Below are positions 49,069 to 57,317 of a stretch of 64,000 nucleotides of DNA, in pieces. The stretch comes from an uncultured Alistipes sp. (GTDB lineage: Bacteria > Bacteroidota > Bacteroidia > Bacteroidales > Rikenellaceae), in contig CALDPX010000056.1 of the NCBI GenBank assembly GCA_937911745.1, forward strand, positions 1 through 64,000, given 5' to 3'. How positions within the stretch are numbered: position 1 is the first letter of the stretch; each line of letters opens with the position of its first letter. Below the pieces are notes generated by a model. That model worked only from the letters and a program-made list of their open reading frames with translations. It searched no databases and was not told the DNA's origin. The translations under genes and the position numbers were made by a program.

Positions 49069-51798
49069 TTACTCTTGTTTAAGAGCAGCCTGAGCAGCAG
49101 CCAAACGTGCAATAGGCACGCGGAAAGGCGAGCAGCTTACATAGTCCAAACCAGCCGAGTGGCAGAACTCAACGCTCGAAGGCTCACCGCCGTGCTCACC
49201 GCAGATACCGCATTTGAGAGCCTCGCGGGTAGTGCGACCCTTCATAACGCCCTCGCGAACAAGGCGACCTACGCCATTGCGATCGAGAATCTTGAAGGGG
49301 TCTGCTTTGAGGATGTTCTTCTCCAAGTAGATGGGCAAGAACTTACCAATATCGTCACGCGAGAAGCCGAGAGTCATCTGGGTGAGGTCGTTAGTACCGA
49401 ACGAGAAGAACTCAGCCACCTCTGCAATCTGGTCAGCAGTTACGGCAGCACGAGGAATCTCAATCATAGTACCTACCATATAGTCGATCCTATCGTTGCG
49501 CTCAGCGAAAATCTCGCCAGCTACGCGGTCGATAATGTTCTTCTGGTAGCGGAGCTCTTTGTGGTTACCAACCAGGGGAACCATAATCTCCACCTTCACG
49601 GGCACGCCTTTCTCCCTTACGTTCATTGCAGCCTCCAAGATAGCGCGGGTCTGCATCTCGGTAATCTCGGGATAGGTGTTACCCAAGCGGCAACCACGGT
49701 GACCGAGCATGGGGTTAACCTCTGCCAAAGCCTCAACCTTAGCAGCAATCTTCTCAACGCTCACGCCGATAACGTCAGCCAACTCCTGCTGCTCTTTCTC
49801 GGTGTGGGGAGCGAACTCGTGCAATGGGGGATCCAAAAGACGAACAGTCACGGGAAGACCCTGCATAGCCTCGAAGATACCCTCGAAGTCCTCACGCTGC
49901 ATAGGAAGAAGTTTTGCCAAAGCCACGCGGCGACCAGCCTCGTCGTCTGCCAAAATCATCTCGCGAACCGCCAAGATACGGTCGCCCTCGAAGAACATAT
50001 GCTCGGTACGGCAAAGACCTATACCCTGTGCGCCGAAACTTACAGCCTGCCTTGCATCGCGAGGCGAGTCGGCATTGGTACGAACTTTCAGACGTGCGTA
50101 TTTGGTTGTGAGGTCCATCAGTTTTGCGAAGTCACCACTAAGCTCAGCCTCTTTGGTTGCAACCTGACCGAGGTAAACCTCACCGGTCGAACCGTTGAGC
50201 GAAATCCAGTCGTGCTCGTTGATTACCAGACCGTCAATCTCGATAGTGCGAGTCTTGTAGTCGATTTTCAGCTCGCCTGCACCCGAAACGCAGCATTTAC
50301 CCATACCACGAGCCACAACAGCAGCGTGCGAGGTCATACCACCGCGTGCGGTAAGGATACCGGCAGCGTCCAACATACCTTTCAAATCCTCGGGCGAGGT
50401 CTCGATACGAACCAAAACGGCTTTGATACCGTGCTCCTGATAGTATTTCTCGGCATCCTCAGCAAAGAACACTACGGGACCTGTTGCAGCACCGGGGCTG
50501 GCAGGAAGACCCTTAGTGATAACCTTTGCACTCTTGATAGCCTGTTTGTCGAATACGGGGTGCAAGAGTTCATCGAGTTTCTCGGGCTCCTGACGGAGAA
50601 CTGCGGTCTGCTCGTCAATAAGACCCTCCTCCAACATATCGATAGCAATCTTAACCATCGCAGCACCGGTACGTTTACCGTTACGGGTCTGCAACATCCA
50701 GAGTTTACCATCCTGAATGGTGAACTCCATATCCTGCATATCTTTGAAGTAGCTCTCCAAGTGGTCCTTAATGTCGCAGAGTTCTTTGTAAACCTCGGGC
50801 ATAACCTCCTCCAACGAGGGGAACTGAGCAGCACGGGTAGCCTCATCGATGTTCTGAGCCTTAGCCCAACGACGCGAACCCTCCAAGGTAATCTGCTGGG
50901 GAGTACGGATACCTGCCACAACGTCCTCACCCTGAGCATTCACGAGATACTCACCGTTGAAGATGTTCTCACCGGTAGCAGCGTCACGCGAGAAGCAAAC
51001 ACCGGTAGCCGAGTTGTCACCCATATTACCGAATACCATTGCCATAACGCTAACTGCAGTACCCCACTCCTGAGGAATGTTGTTGAGTTTGCGGTAGAGG
51101 ATAGCCCTCTCGTTCATCCAGCTGCGGAACACAGCGCAGATAGCACCCCACAACTGCTCCCAAGGATCAACGGGGAAGTCCTTACCGGTCTGCTCCTTAA
51201 CTGCTTTTTTGAAGCGAACAACGAGTTCTTTGAAGTCCTCGGCGGTCAGCTCAGCGTCATTCTTAACGCCTTTCTCCTCCTTAACCTCCTCGATAATAGC
51301 CTCGAAGGGGTCGATATCCTGTTTCGATGCGGGTTTCATCTCCAAAACTACGTCACCGTACATCTGTACGAAGCGGCGGTAGGAGTCCCAAGCGAAGCGG
51401 TCGTTGCCCGAGCGAGCAGCCACAGCCTCAACAGCCTTATCGTTCATACCAAGGTTCAGGATGGTATCCATCATACCGGGCATCGAAGCGCGTGCACCCG
51501 AACGAACCGAAAGCAACAGGGGCGATGCCTCGCCACCGAACTTCATACCGGTCGACTCTTCGATATTTTTGATAGCGGCCTCTACCTCGTCCTTAATCAA
51601 CTCGATTACCTTAGCCTCACCCTCTTTGTAGTACTCGGTACATACCTCGGTGGTGATGGTAAATCCGGGAGGCACGGGCATACCCAGCAGGTTCATCTCT
51701 GCAAGGTTAGCACCTTTACCGCCAAGCAACTCTCTCATCTTACCGTTACCCTCGGCTTTCCTATCGCCAAAGGTGTAAACTCTTTTTACGTTTGCCAT
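49069..51798 (-). CDS. ppdK: Pyruvate, phosphate dikinase
   Basis: PPDK interconverts pyruvate + ATP + Pi and phosphoenolpyruvate + AMP + PPi, allowing gluconeogenesis or PPi-linked glycolysis. The 909-residue sequence has the nucleotide-binding start (LLGGKGANLAEMNLLGMPVPPGFTITTEVC), the phosphohistidine His491 in GGMTSHAAVVARGMGKCCV, and the PEP-binding TIM barrel with GLCRTEHMFF, DPPLHEFAP, MLGHRGCRLG, FSFGTNDLTQMTLGFSRDD and ICGEHGGEPSS. It is full length. The promoter is strong by the Bacteroidota consensus. Confidence 0.98.
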   Translation of the reverse strand: MANVKRVYTFGDRKAEGNGKMRELLGGKGANLAEMNLLGMPVPPGFTITTEVCTEYYKEGEAKVIELIKDEVEAAIKNIEESTGMKFGGEASPLLLSVRSGARASMPGMMDTILNLGMNDKAVEAVAARSGNDRFAWDSYRRFVQMYGDVVLEMKPASKQDIDPFEAIIEEVKEEKGVKNDAELTAEDFKELVVRFKKAVKEQTGKDFPVDPWEQLWGAICAVFRSWMNERAILYRKLNNIPQEWGTAVSVMAMVFGNMGDNSATGVCFSRDAATGENIFNGEYLVNAQGEDVVAGIRTPQQITLEGSRRWAKAQNIDEATRAAQFPSLEEVMPEVYKELCDIKDHLESYFKDMQDMEFTIQDGKLWMLQTRNGKRTGAAMVKIAIDMLEEGLIDEQTAVLRQEPEKLDELLHPVFDKQAIKSAKVITKGLPASPGAATGPVVFFAEDAEKYYQEHGIKAVLVRIETSPEDLKGMLDAAGILTARGGMTSHAAVVARGMGKCCVSGAGELKIDYKTRTIEIDGLVINEHDWISLNGSTGEVYLGQVATKEAELSGDFAKLMDLTTKYARLKVRTNADSPRDARQAVSFGAQGIGLCRTEHMFFEGDRILAVREMILADDEAGRRVALAKLLPMQREDFEGIFEAMQGLPVTVRLLDPPLHEFAPHTEKEQQELADVIGVSVEKIAAKVEALAEVNPMLGHRGCRLGNTYPEITEMQTRAILEAAMNVREKGVPVKVEIMVPLVGNHKELRYQKNIIDRVAGEIFAERNDRIDYMVGTMIEIPRAAVTADQIAEVAEFFSFGTNDLTQMTLGFSRDDIGKFLPIYLEKNILKADPFKILDRNGVGRLVREGVMKGRTTREALKCGICGEHGGEPSSVEFCHSAGLDYVSCSPFRVPIARLAAAQAALKQE

Positions 51799-51892
51799 AA
51801 GTAAATGTAAATTGTGTTAATGTTTATGTGTAATAGTTTGTTATTTATCTCTATACCAGCCATTTGAGGGGTAACACCTCCATTATAGCCTA

Positions 51893-51923
51893 CAAATATA
51901 GGTATTTTTCCCGAAAAACCAAA
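51893..51923 (-). promoter_or_regulatory. Promoter of ppdK
   Basis: On the minus strand TTTG (51920-51923) and TATATTTG (51893-51900) are 19 bp apart. The leader is about 90 nt. The remainder of 51799-52164 shows only the araC-type gene's -7 box (TACATTTG, 52103-52110). Confidence 0.7.
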
Positions 51924-52102
51924 AAATAAGGCAACGACCAAGGAGCAAGAACCAACTGACTAATCGACTGCTTATGGGGATTCCAAGAAATTCATAGCAC
52001 TCTTGCCCCCTGCCCCTCTTTGTCAATCCCCAAAAACTCCCTTTTACACACAAAAATGTTCTAATTGGCGCATTGGTGCAATAAAAAACAATCTCAAAGA
52101 GT

Positions 52103-52110
52103 TACATTTG
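52103..52110 (+). promoter_or_regulatory. -7 element of the AraC-type gene
   Basis: TACATTTG lies 54 bp upstream of the chosen ATG. Confidence 0.45.
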
Positions 52111-52164
52111 AACATTACCCAACACGACAAAAGAACACAAACCACAAACTAAACATTGTCCGTT

Positions 52165-53049
52165 ATGAGATCATACACACTACCGACCATCTCTGCTACA
52201 TCTCTCGGTAACTCGCTCTTTGAGTGCATAACCATAGATGTGCAGCAAGGGCTCAAACCACTCTCGGTTCACGAGCCTGTGATTGTCCAAGCAGGGATTA
52301 TATGTATATGTCTTAGGGGGAAAGGCAAAATAACCATCAACGATGAGCCTTACGAAATATCGGCAGGCTCGTTGCTGACCATACTGCCCAATACGGTTGT
52401 AAGTCCTCTCTTCTCGTCCGAAGATTTTTTGGGCTATGCCATTGCTGCCGACACCAAATTTATGGCAAATTTTCAGGTCAGCAATGCCATGAAGAGTTAT
52501 GTCTACATCTCCACTCATCCCTTACTGAAAATCAGCCAAGAACAGACCGACACCATCATCGAGTTGTGTGAGATGTTGCGCCGCCGCAGGGAGAACACAG
52601 AGCACGCTTTCGGCAAGGAGATTTGTCGCCATCTGCTAACTATATTGTGCTACGAGATATACGGATTTTACCAAAGTCAGGACATTCAGGCTCCCAAGTT
52701 CGAGAGTCGTTCACGGCAAGGGGCTATTTGTCAGGAGTTTCTCAAACTCGTGGAGCAATACGCCACACAGCATCGCGACCTGACTTTTTATGCCGACAAG
52801 TTGTGTATCACCCCCAAGTACCTCTCGGTGGTGGTGCGCAAGGCGTCCGACAGGTCGCCCGTAGAGTGGATAGACAGTGCCGTTATGCGCTATGCCCGCA
52901 CACTACTCTCCTCTTCGGATATGACTGTGCAGCAAATATCTGCCGAACTCGGTTTCCCGAACCCCTCATTCTTCGGACAGTACTTCAAGCGACACGAGGG
53001 CACAACCCCCAAACGCTACCGTGCACAACGACCAGTAGGAAACATCTGA
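52165..53049 (+). CDS. AraC/XylS-family transcriptional regulator
   Basis: I chose ATG 52165 (MRSYTLPTISA). The 294-residue product has an N-terminal cupin-like sensing domain (about 15-130: ICICLRGKGKITINDEPYEISAGSLLTILP) and a C-terminal pair of helix-turn-helix motifs (about 185-290: LTFYADKLCITPKYLSVVVRKAS, MTVQQISAELGFPNPSFFGQYFKRHEGTTPKRYR). The ligand is unknown; the cupin fold suggests a small molecule. Nearby targets could be itself or the divergent ppdK, 366 bp away. It has no operon partner. Confidence 0.93.
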   Translation: MRSYTLPTISATSLGNSLFECITIDVQQGLKPLSVHEPVIVQAGIICICLRGKGKITINDEPYEISAGSLLTILPNTVVSPLFSSEDFLGYAIAADTKFMANFQVSNAMKSYVYISTHPLLKISQEQTDTIIELCEMLRRRRENTEHAFGKEICRHLLTILCYEIYGFYQSQDIQAPKFESRSRQGAICQEFLKLVEQYATQHRDLTFYADKLCITPKYLSVVVRKASDRSPVEWIDSAVMRYARTLLSSSDMTVQQISAELGFPNPSFFGQYFKRHEGTTPKRYRAQRPVGNI

Positions 53050-53071
53050 CATCCACAAGCTATCGGCACAA

Positions 53072-53107
53072 AAATAAAGGCTGAAAACTAATTTTCAGCC
53101 TTTATTT
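53072..53107. terminator. Bidirectional terminator between the AraC gene and cinA
   Basis: A perfect 16-bp stem (AAATAAAGGCTGAAAA and complement) with a 4-nt loop. The right arm encodes the last residues of CinA and the stop lies at its loop edge. Confidence 0.88.
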
Positions 53108-54332
53108 CAAGTCGTAACATATTGATTGCCTGAGTGGCAGAGCGTTCTATATTCACTGCCCTTACAGTGCCGTTCACAAAGCATTGTGCAATGGTGCGAG
53201 AGGGTGTTGCAACGGCAATCCACACCGTACCAACAGGTTTATCGGGAGTGCCACCCGTAGGACCAGCAATACCCGTTGTGGCCACACCATAGGTGGTACC
53301 ACATAGTCGCCTTACGCCCTCTGCCATCTCTCGTGCCACCTGCTCGCTAACAGCCCCATACTGTTCTAGACTCTCACGTTTTACACCCAAAACGCCCTCT
53401 TTGACGCTGTTATCATAAGACACCACGCCGCCCATAAAGTAGGCTGAGGCACCGCTCATAGCCGTAAATTTGGATGCCACAACTCCACCTGTGCAACTCT
53501 CTGCCGAGGAGAGTGTTTCGCCCCTTTGGAGCAACATCTCGGCAACAGCACTCTGTACAGTGCAATCTCCCCAACCCACAAACAGGTCGCCCAGCAATGG
53601 CATAAGAAGTTCGAATTGTTCCTCTATTTCGCGTTCTGCCTGCTCGCGCTCCACATCGTATGCCGAGAGTCGCAATCGCAACTGCGCAGGCGAAGGGAGG
53701 TAGGCAAGGTGAAGATGCGGAGGTAGAGCGTCTTCCCACTCGGCAATGCGTTCTGCCATCATACTCTCTGCCAAACCGAAAGTTATGGCTGTACGGTGTA
53801 CCACCGACGAGAGCGAGAAAAATTCTTTTACTTTGGGCAGCACACTCTCCGTCATAAGCGCCTCCATCTCGAAAGGAACACCCGGAAGCGATACCACAAC
53901 TCTGCCCTCTTGCTCGAACCACATACCAGGAGCTGTACCTTTGTGATTGGCAAGCACGGTGCAACATTCGGGAACCATCGCCTGTCCTTTATTGAGGTCA
54001 TTGAAGGCTATGCCGCGTCTTGCCATCATACGCTCCACGCGCTCGTATGTTTCAGTGTGGCAGACCATTGGGGAGTGGAAAATCTCTGCCAACACCCGCT
54101 TTGTTATGTCGTCTTTGGTAGGACCAAGACCACCCGTAATGATTGTCAGTTCACTCTGCCTCATCGACTCCCTAACGGCATCGACAATCTCCTCTCTACG
54201 GTCTCCAATGGAGTATTTACGCCTTATGCTTACGCCTATTTCGCCCAGACGGGCTGCAATCCACGCCGAATTTGTATCGACAATCTGACCGATGAGAATT
54301 TCATCGCCTATGGTTATGATATCTGCTCTCAT
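53088..54332 (-). CDS. cinA: CinA-like nicotinamide-nucleotide amidohydrolase
   Basis: CinA proteins recycle NMN and hydrolyse ADP-ribose-type compounds. The 414-residue protein has the N-terminal molybdopterin-binding-like (COG1058) domain: ADIITIGDEILIGQIVDTNSAWIA, ITGGLGPTKDDITKR, NHKGTAPGMWFEQEGRVVVSLPGVPFEM; and the C-terminal PncC domain: LSSAESCTGGVVASKFTAMSGASAYFMGGVVSYDN, GVATTGIAGPTGGTPDKPVGTVWIAVA. Both domains are intact. It overlaps pyrD by 4 bp as the second gene of the pair. Confidence 0.95.
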   Translation of the reverse strand: MRADIITIGDEILIGQIVDTNSAWIAARLGEIGVSIRRKYSIGDRREEIVDAVRESMRQSELTIITGGLGPTKDDITKRVLAEIFHSPMVCHTETYERVERMMARRGIAFNDLNKGQAMVPECCTVLANHKGTAPGMWFEQEGRVVVSLPGVPFEMEALMTESVLPKVKEFFSLSSVVHRTAITFGLAESMMAERIAEWEDALPPHLHLAYLPSPAQLRLRLSAYDVEREQAEREIEEQFELLMPLLGDLFVGWGDCTVQSAVAEMLLQRGETLSSAESCTGGVVASKFTAMSGASAYFMGGVVSYDNSVKEGVLGVKRESLEQYGAVSEQVAREMAEGVRRLCGTTYGVATTGIAGPTGGTPDKPVGTVWIAVATPSRTIAQCFVNGTVRAVNIERSATQAINMLRLEIKAEN

Positions 54333-55414
54333 TTTTTAGCTGCTTTTTTACGCTCTTTTTCGGCTATTCGTGCGGGTTCGGAGAGTTGTCTACAAATGCG
54401 ACCAGGCAGTGCAGGACCCTCGTAGACCATTGCCGTGTAGCACTGCACAAGACTTGCTCCCGCGTCGAGCATACGCTGTGCATCCTCGGCACTCATCATA
54501 CCACCCACGCCAATAACGGGATAGCTGTAATCCATCTTGCTACATACATATTTTATCAGTTCGATGGTGCGCTCCAAGAGGGGTGCGCCACCCAGCACAC
54601 ACCCTGCCGCACGCCCCATCTCGCGAGGGGAGAGTGCTCCCATAAATTGGCGCGAGCAATCGCTCACCACAAGACCATCCAAGGGGGTGTCGATGAGGAT
54701 TTTAACCATATCGTCTATCTGCTCATAGCTCCAATCGGGCGATATTTTCAGCAGTATGGGGCGGTAGTCGTTTTGTCCTCGGCGGAAGTCGAAGAGCGAG
54801 TCGAGCATACTCTCCACAAAGGTCCTATCCTCGGGCGTGTAGTCTTCTCCGCTGCCTATTAGCGAGGTTACATTTATGGTAAAATAGTCCACATATTGGT
54901 AAAGACTGCGGAAGGGACGCAGATACTCTTTCAGGGCGTTCTCGCGCGTGGCAACCGAACCTGCCGCGAGGTTAGCACCCACCACAACCTTTCTGCCGTG
55001 AGCCCTACGGCGCAGTCGCTCCACAGCACTTTCGAGTCCGCAGTTGGGCTCGCCCATACGGTGCAACAGAGCCTTCGCACGACGTATACGCATCAGTCTG
55101 GTGCGTGGATTGCCATTTTGTGGTTTGAGCGTCAGGGAGCCAATCTCCACAAAACCAAAGCCCAAAGCCCCCAGAGGACGGTAGAGCCTTGCATCGCGGT
55201 CTATGCCCGCTGCGGCACCAATAGGGTTGCGGAACCTAACGCCAAATACCTCCCTTTCGAGCGAGGGATGGCGGTAGCCATAGATGCGCGAGAGGAGCCA
55301 TTCGCCGAAGCGCGAACTACCAATCGTGCGGAGTAAGCCGAGCGAAAAATTCCTCACCCTCTCAGCAGGGAACAAAAAGAGTATGGGGCGTACTATGCGA
55401 CTGTAAAAGGACAT
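54329..55414 (-). CDS. pyrD: Dihydroorotate dehydrogenase (quinone), class 2
   Basis: PyrD oxidises dihydroorotate to orotate in pyrimidine synthesis, passing electrons to membrane quinone. The 361-residue sequence has an N-terminal amphipathic membrane segment (MSFYSRIVRPILFLFPAERVRNF), RNPIGAAAGIDRDARLYRPLGALGFGFVEIGSLTLKPQNGNPRTR, FTINVTSLIGSGEDY, the catalytic-serine region and GVGGMMSAEDAQRMLDAGASLVQCYTAMVYEGP. It is class 2 by the N-terminus and serine. A TTTTGAA array lies directly upstream. Confidence 0.95.
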   Translation of the reverse strand: MSFYSRIVRPILFLFPAERVRNFSLGLLRTIGSSRFGEWLLSRIYGYRHPSLEREVFGVRFRNPIGAAAGIDRDARLYRPLGALGFGFVEIGSLTLKPQNGNPRTRLMRIRRAKALLHRMGEPNCGLESAVERLRRRAHGRKVVVGANLAAGSVATRENALKEYLRPFRSLYQYVDYFTINVTSLIGSGEDYTPEDRTFVESMLDSLFDFRRGQNDYRPILLKISPDWSYEQIDDMVKILIDTPLDGLVVSDCSRQFMGALSPREMGRAAGCVLGGAPLLERTIELIKYVCSKMDYSYPVIGVGGMMSAEDAQRMLDAGASLVQCYTAMVYEGPALPGRICRQLSEPARIAEKERKKAAKK

Positions 55415-55420
55415 ATTCCT

Positions 55421-55453
55421 AATTCAAAATGCAAAATTCAAAATTCAAAATTG
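55421..55453 (-). repeat. Seven-base array (TTTTGAA)n just upstream of pyrD
   Basis: On the minus strand TTTTGAATTTTGAATTTTGC leads within 10 bp into the pyrD ATG. The same unit precedes chrA (17636-17653) and recQ (58376-58392), in gene orientation each time. Confidence 0.7.
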
Positions 55454-55542
55454 ATAGAGTCTATCTCAACCACAAAAGTAAGCAAACATTTCGATAGTTG
55501 TTACGGTGGGCAATTTTTTCCTTGCCTTTTTTGCGCAAATCC

Positions 55543-55573
55543 TTTGATTTTTAACATTGTTGTATTATCTTTG
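55543..55573 (+). promoter_or_regulatory. Promoter of the lipoprotein pair
   Basis: TTTG (55543-55546) and TATCTTTG (55566-55573) are 19 bp apart. The transcript would have a leader of about 160 nt containing a five-codon ORF (MAIVK) and a small GTAGC/GCTAC hairpin. Confidence 0.65.
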
Positions 55574-55738
55574 CACAAAACCAACTATTTTTGCTTATGG
55601 CAATCGTCAAATAATGCGGTGGGCTGAAAGTGTACGTTCCGCTCCCCCACCCGTAGCGACCCCTGCTACGAACCTCCTGGGAATAGCAACCAAACACTTC
55701 AACAGCCTTAATTCCATTACATTATGAAACGATTAACT

Positions 55739-56377
55739 ATGAAAAGGTTTTCACATATACTACTTTCAGTTTGTATAGCATCTACAATGTGTACTGCTTG
55801 TGCACCCGGTCCCTATGTAGCAATTACTGGATGTCTGCTTAGGTCGTTAAGTTCCACAACTTCGATGACAATTAACACAATAAATGGTGGCAAAGCGGGC
55901 GGAGATATATCATCATTAATGCCTCAAAGTTCGCAATGGCAGGAAGAGCATGGTATTGTAGATTTGCAGACATATATGACTCTGCAAAAAGATGAATATA
56001 CAAAAGGGAAAGATGGTTATTATGCATATGATGTTGCCTTTGAATACATATATGGACGACTTACAAAAGTTAAAATAACATCTAATGGTGTGATTGCAGG
56101 CAGGGCGGCAGGCGAAGATTTAACAGACCTTTTCAAGATTCGATTTGTAGGACCTTTATATAGTTTTCCAGACGGAAAGTTTATCTCTTTCGATGCCAAC
56201 GCCTACTACCAATTTAATGAGATAATCGATGGTAATTACTTTTTTTCAAGAGTATTCAACATGTGGTTCAATTTGAGTAAAATGGATGATGAGAAAGCAC
56301 AATTCACTATAACACTAACACTCAACGATGGCGAACAAGATAAAACCATAACATCAAACTGCACATTCGAAAGATAG
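55739..56377 (+). CDS. Hypothetical lipoprotein, paralog 1 of a pair
   Basis: I chose ATG 55739 (MKRFSHILLSVCIAS) because paralog 2 starts there; another ATG is 5 codons earlier. The signal ends at the lipobox CTAC followed by APGP. The mature part of about 190 residues shares with paralog 2 a pattern including YxYxYGRLTxVxI, GxxAGEDLTDLF, PLYSFPDGK, NYFFSRVFNMWF and a final LTLNDGEQDKTITSNCTFE. No domain family is recognised. The first 79 bp, coding for the signal peptide, are almost identical in both copies, whereas the rest has diverged. AT-rich composition sets it apart from pyrD and pdxB. Confidence 0.75.
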   Translation: MKRFSHILLSVCIASTMCTACAPGPYVAITGCLLRSLSSTTSMTINTINGGKAGGDISSLMPQSSQWQEEHGIVDLQTYMTLQKDEYTKGKDGYYAYDVAFEYIYGRLTKVKITSNGVIAGRAAGEDLTDLFKIRFVGPLYSFPDGKFISFDANAYYQFNEIIDGNYFFSRVFNMWFNLSKMDDEKAQFTITLTLNDGEQDKTITSNCTFER

Positions 56378-56378
56378 T

Positions 56379-56531
56379 CTTACGGCTGAATATATACACA
56401 TGAATTGGGGGTGGAATAATCCTTCTCAATATAATGGCTGGTTTTCTCTTTTACCTGATGATTGGTCACCTGCTAGCAACACTTACGATGTGGTGATGAG
56501 GATGTATTATAATTTCACACAAAACGATTAA
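56379..56531 (+). pseudogene. C-terminal remnant of a C10 (streptopain-type) cysteine protease gene
   Basis: The plus frame ending at TAA 56529-56531 reads LTAEYIHMNWGWNNPSQYNG then WFSLLPDDWSPASNTYDVVM, with no start and no upstream coding region beyond the previous stop. The motif HMNWGW...GWF matches the end of SpeB-like C10 peptidases, where NWGW carries the oxyanion-hole Asn/Trp after the catalytic His. The remnant is about 50 codons. Its stop is 2 bp before the start of paralog 2, so the original order was protease, then lipoprotein. Confidence 0.65.
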
Positions 56532-56533
56532 CT

Positions 56534-57163
56534 ATGAAAAGGTTTTCACATATACTACTTTCAGTTTGTATAGCATCTACGATGTGTACTGCTTGCGCAC
56601 CAGGACCAGACATTGACTATGGTAGGTGTTTGCTCTTCGAGTTAGAATCGAGGAATACGTTATATTTGAATCCCCCAGGTGTATTAGCAAACATATCGGG
56701 TTATATGCCACAAGATCCTCAATGGATAAAAGCATACAATATCCGAGGTATAGAGGACTATATGTATAATCAAATATGCGAACACCTTGATAAGCCCAAC
56801 GTGCAAGAAGGTTATAGTTATGTCTATGGAACATTAACAGACGTTAACATAATTGCGGACTGTGAGATTGGCGGCAGGGATAGTGGCGAAAATTTGGCAG
56901 ACCTATTTGAATACAAACTAAGTTCTCCTCTATTTTTGTACCCGAGTGGAGAGATGGTAGAGTATTGCAATTGGCAGAATCCCACAACCAAAACCTATGC
57001 AGAGTTCTTAGATAAAAATTACTTCTTACCACTCGATCTCTTATTGACTTATAACGCACTCGATACAGAGGGTCACGAAACTATCCTCCTTACGATATCC
57101 CTAACAATTACTGACGGCACAAACGAAAAAACTCTTACAAACAGTTGTACGCTTGAATTATAA
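56534..57163 (+). CDS. Hypothetical lipoprotein, paralog 2 of a pair
   Basis: The 209-residue lipoprotein (MKRFSHILLSVCIASTMC, lipobox CTAC then APGP) is related to the one at 55739, with equivalent SYVYGTLTDVNIIADCEIGG, DSGENLADLFEYKLSSPLFLYPSGE and LTISLTITDGTNEKTLTNSC segments. In Bacteroides, C10 proteases can be encoded with small secreted inhibitor-like proteins; this gene's position right behind a C10 remnant makes a similar partnership possible, but the sequence itself does not show it. A terminator follows at 57228. Confidence 0.75.
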   Translation: MKRFSHILLSVCIASTMCTACAPGPDIDYGRCLLFELESRNTLYLNPPGVLANISGYMPQDPQWIKAYNIRGIEDYMYNQICEHLDKPNVQEGYSYVYGTLTDVNIIADCEIGGRDSGENLADLFEYKLSSPLFLYPSGEMVEYCNWQNPTTKTYAEFLDKNYFLPLDLLLTYNALDTEGHETILLTISLTITDGTNEKTLTNSCTLEL

Positions 57164-57227
57164 CGCGAGTTTAGATATGAGAGAGTTAATAAAGATAATT
57201 ACAGATTTTACCTAACAAAATTTATTT

Positions 57228-57258
57228 CGGCTCATTCGCACAGCGATGAGCCGTTTTT
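57228..57258 (+). terminator. Terminator of the lipoprotein pair
   Basis: An 8-bp stem CGGCTCAT/ATGAGCCG with a 10-nt loop is followed by five T residues. Confidence 0.85.
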
Positions 57259-57303
57259 GTGCTAAAAGTGCGCCCCGTGTGGCAAAATCCCACAAGAAAT
57301 TTG

Positions 57304-57311
57304 TATATTTG
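57304..57311 (+). promoter_or_regulatory. -7 element of pdxB, next to the start codon
   Basis: TATATTTG ends 6 bp before the ATG at 57318, leaving almost no 5' untranslated region. Confidence 0.55.
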
Positions 57312-57317
57312 CCGATT

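Noticed and set aside
49060..51804. A 914-codon open frame antisense to ppdK
   Set aside because: It mirrors ppdK almost exactly, shows no recognisable domain, and such long antisense frames follow from codon use of a highly expressed gene.
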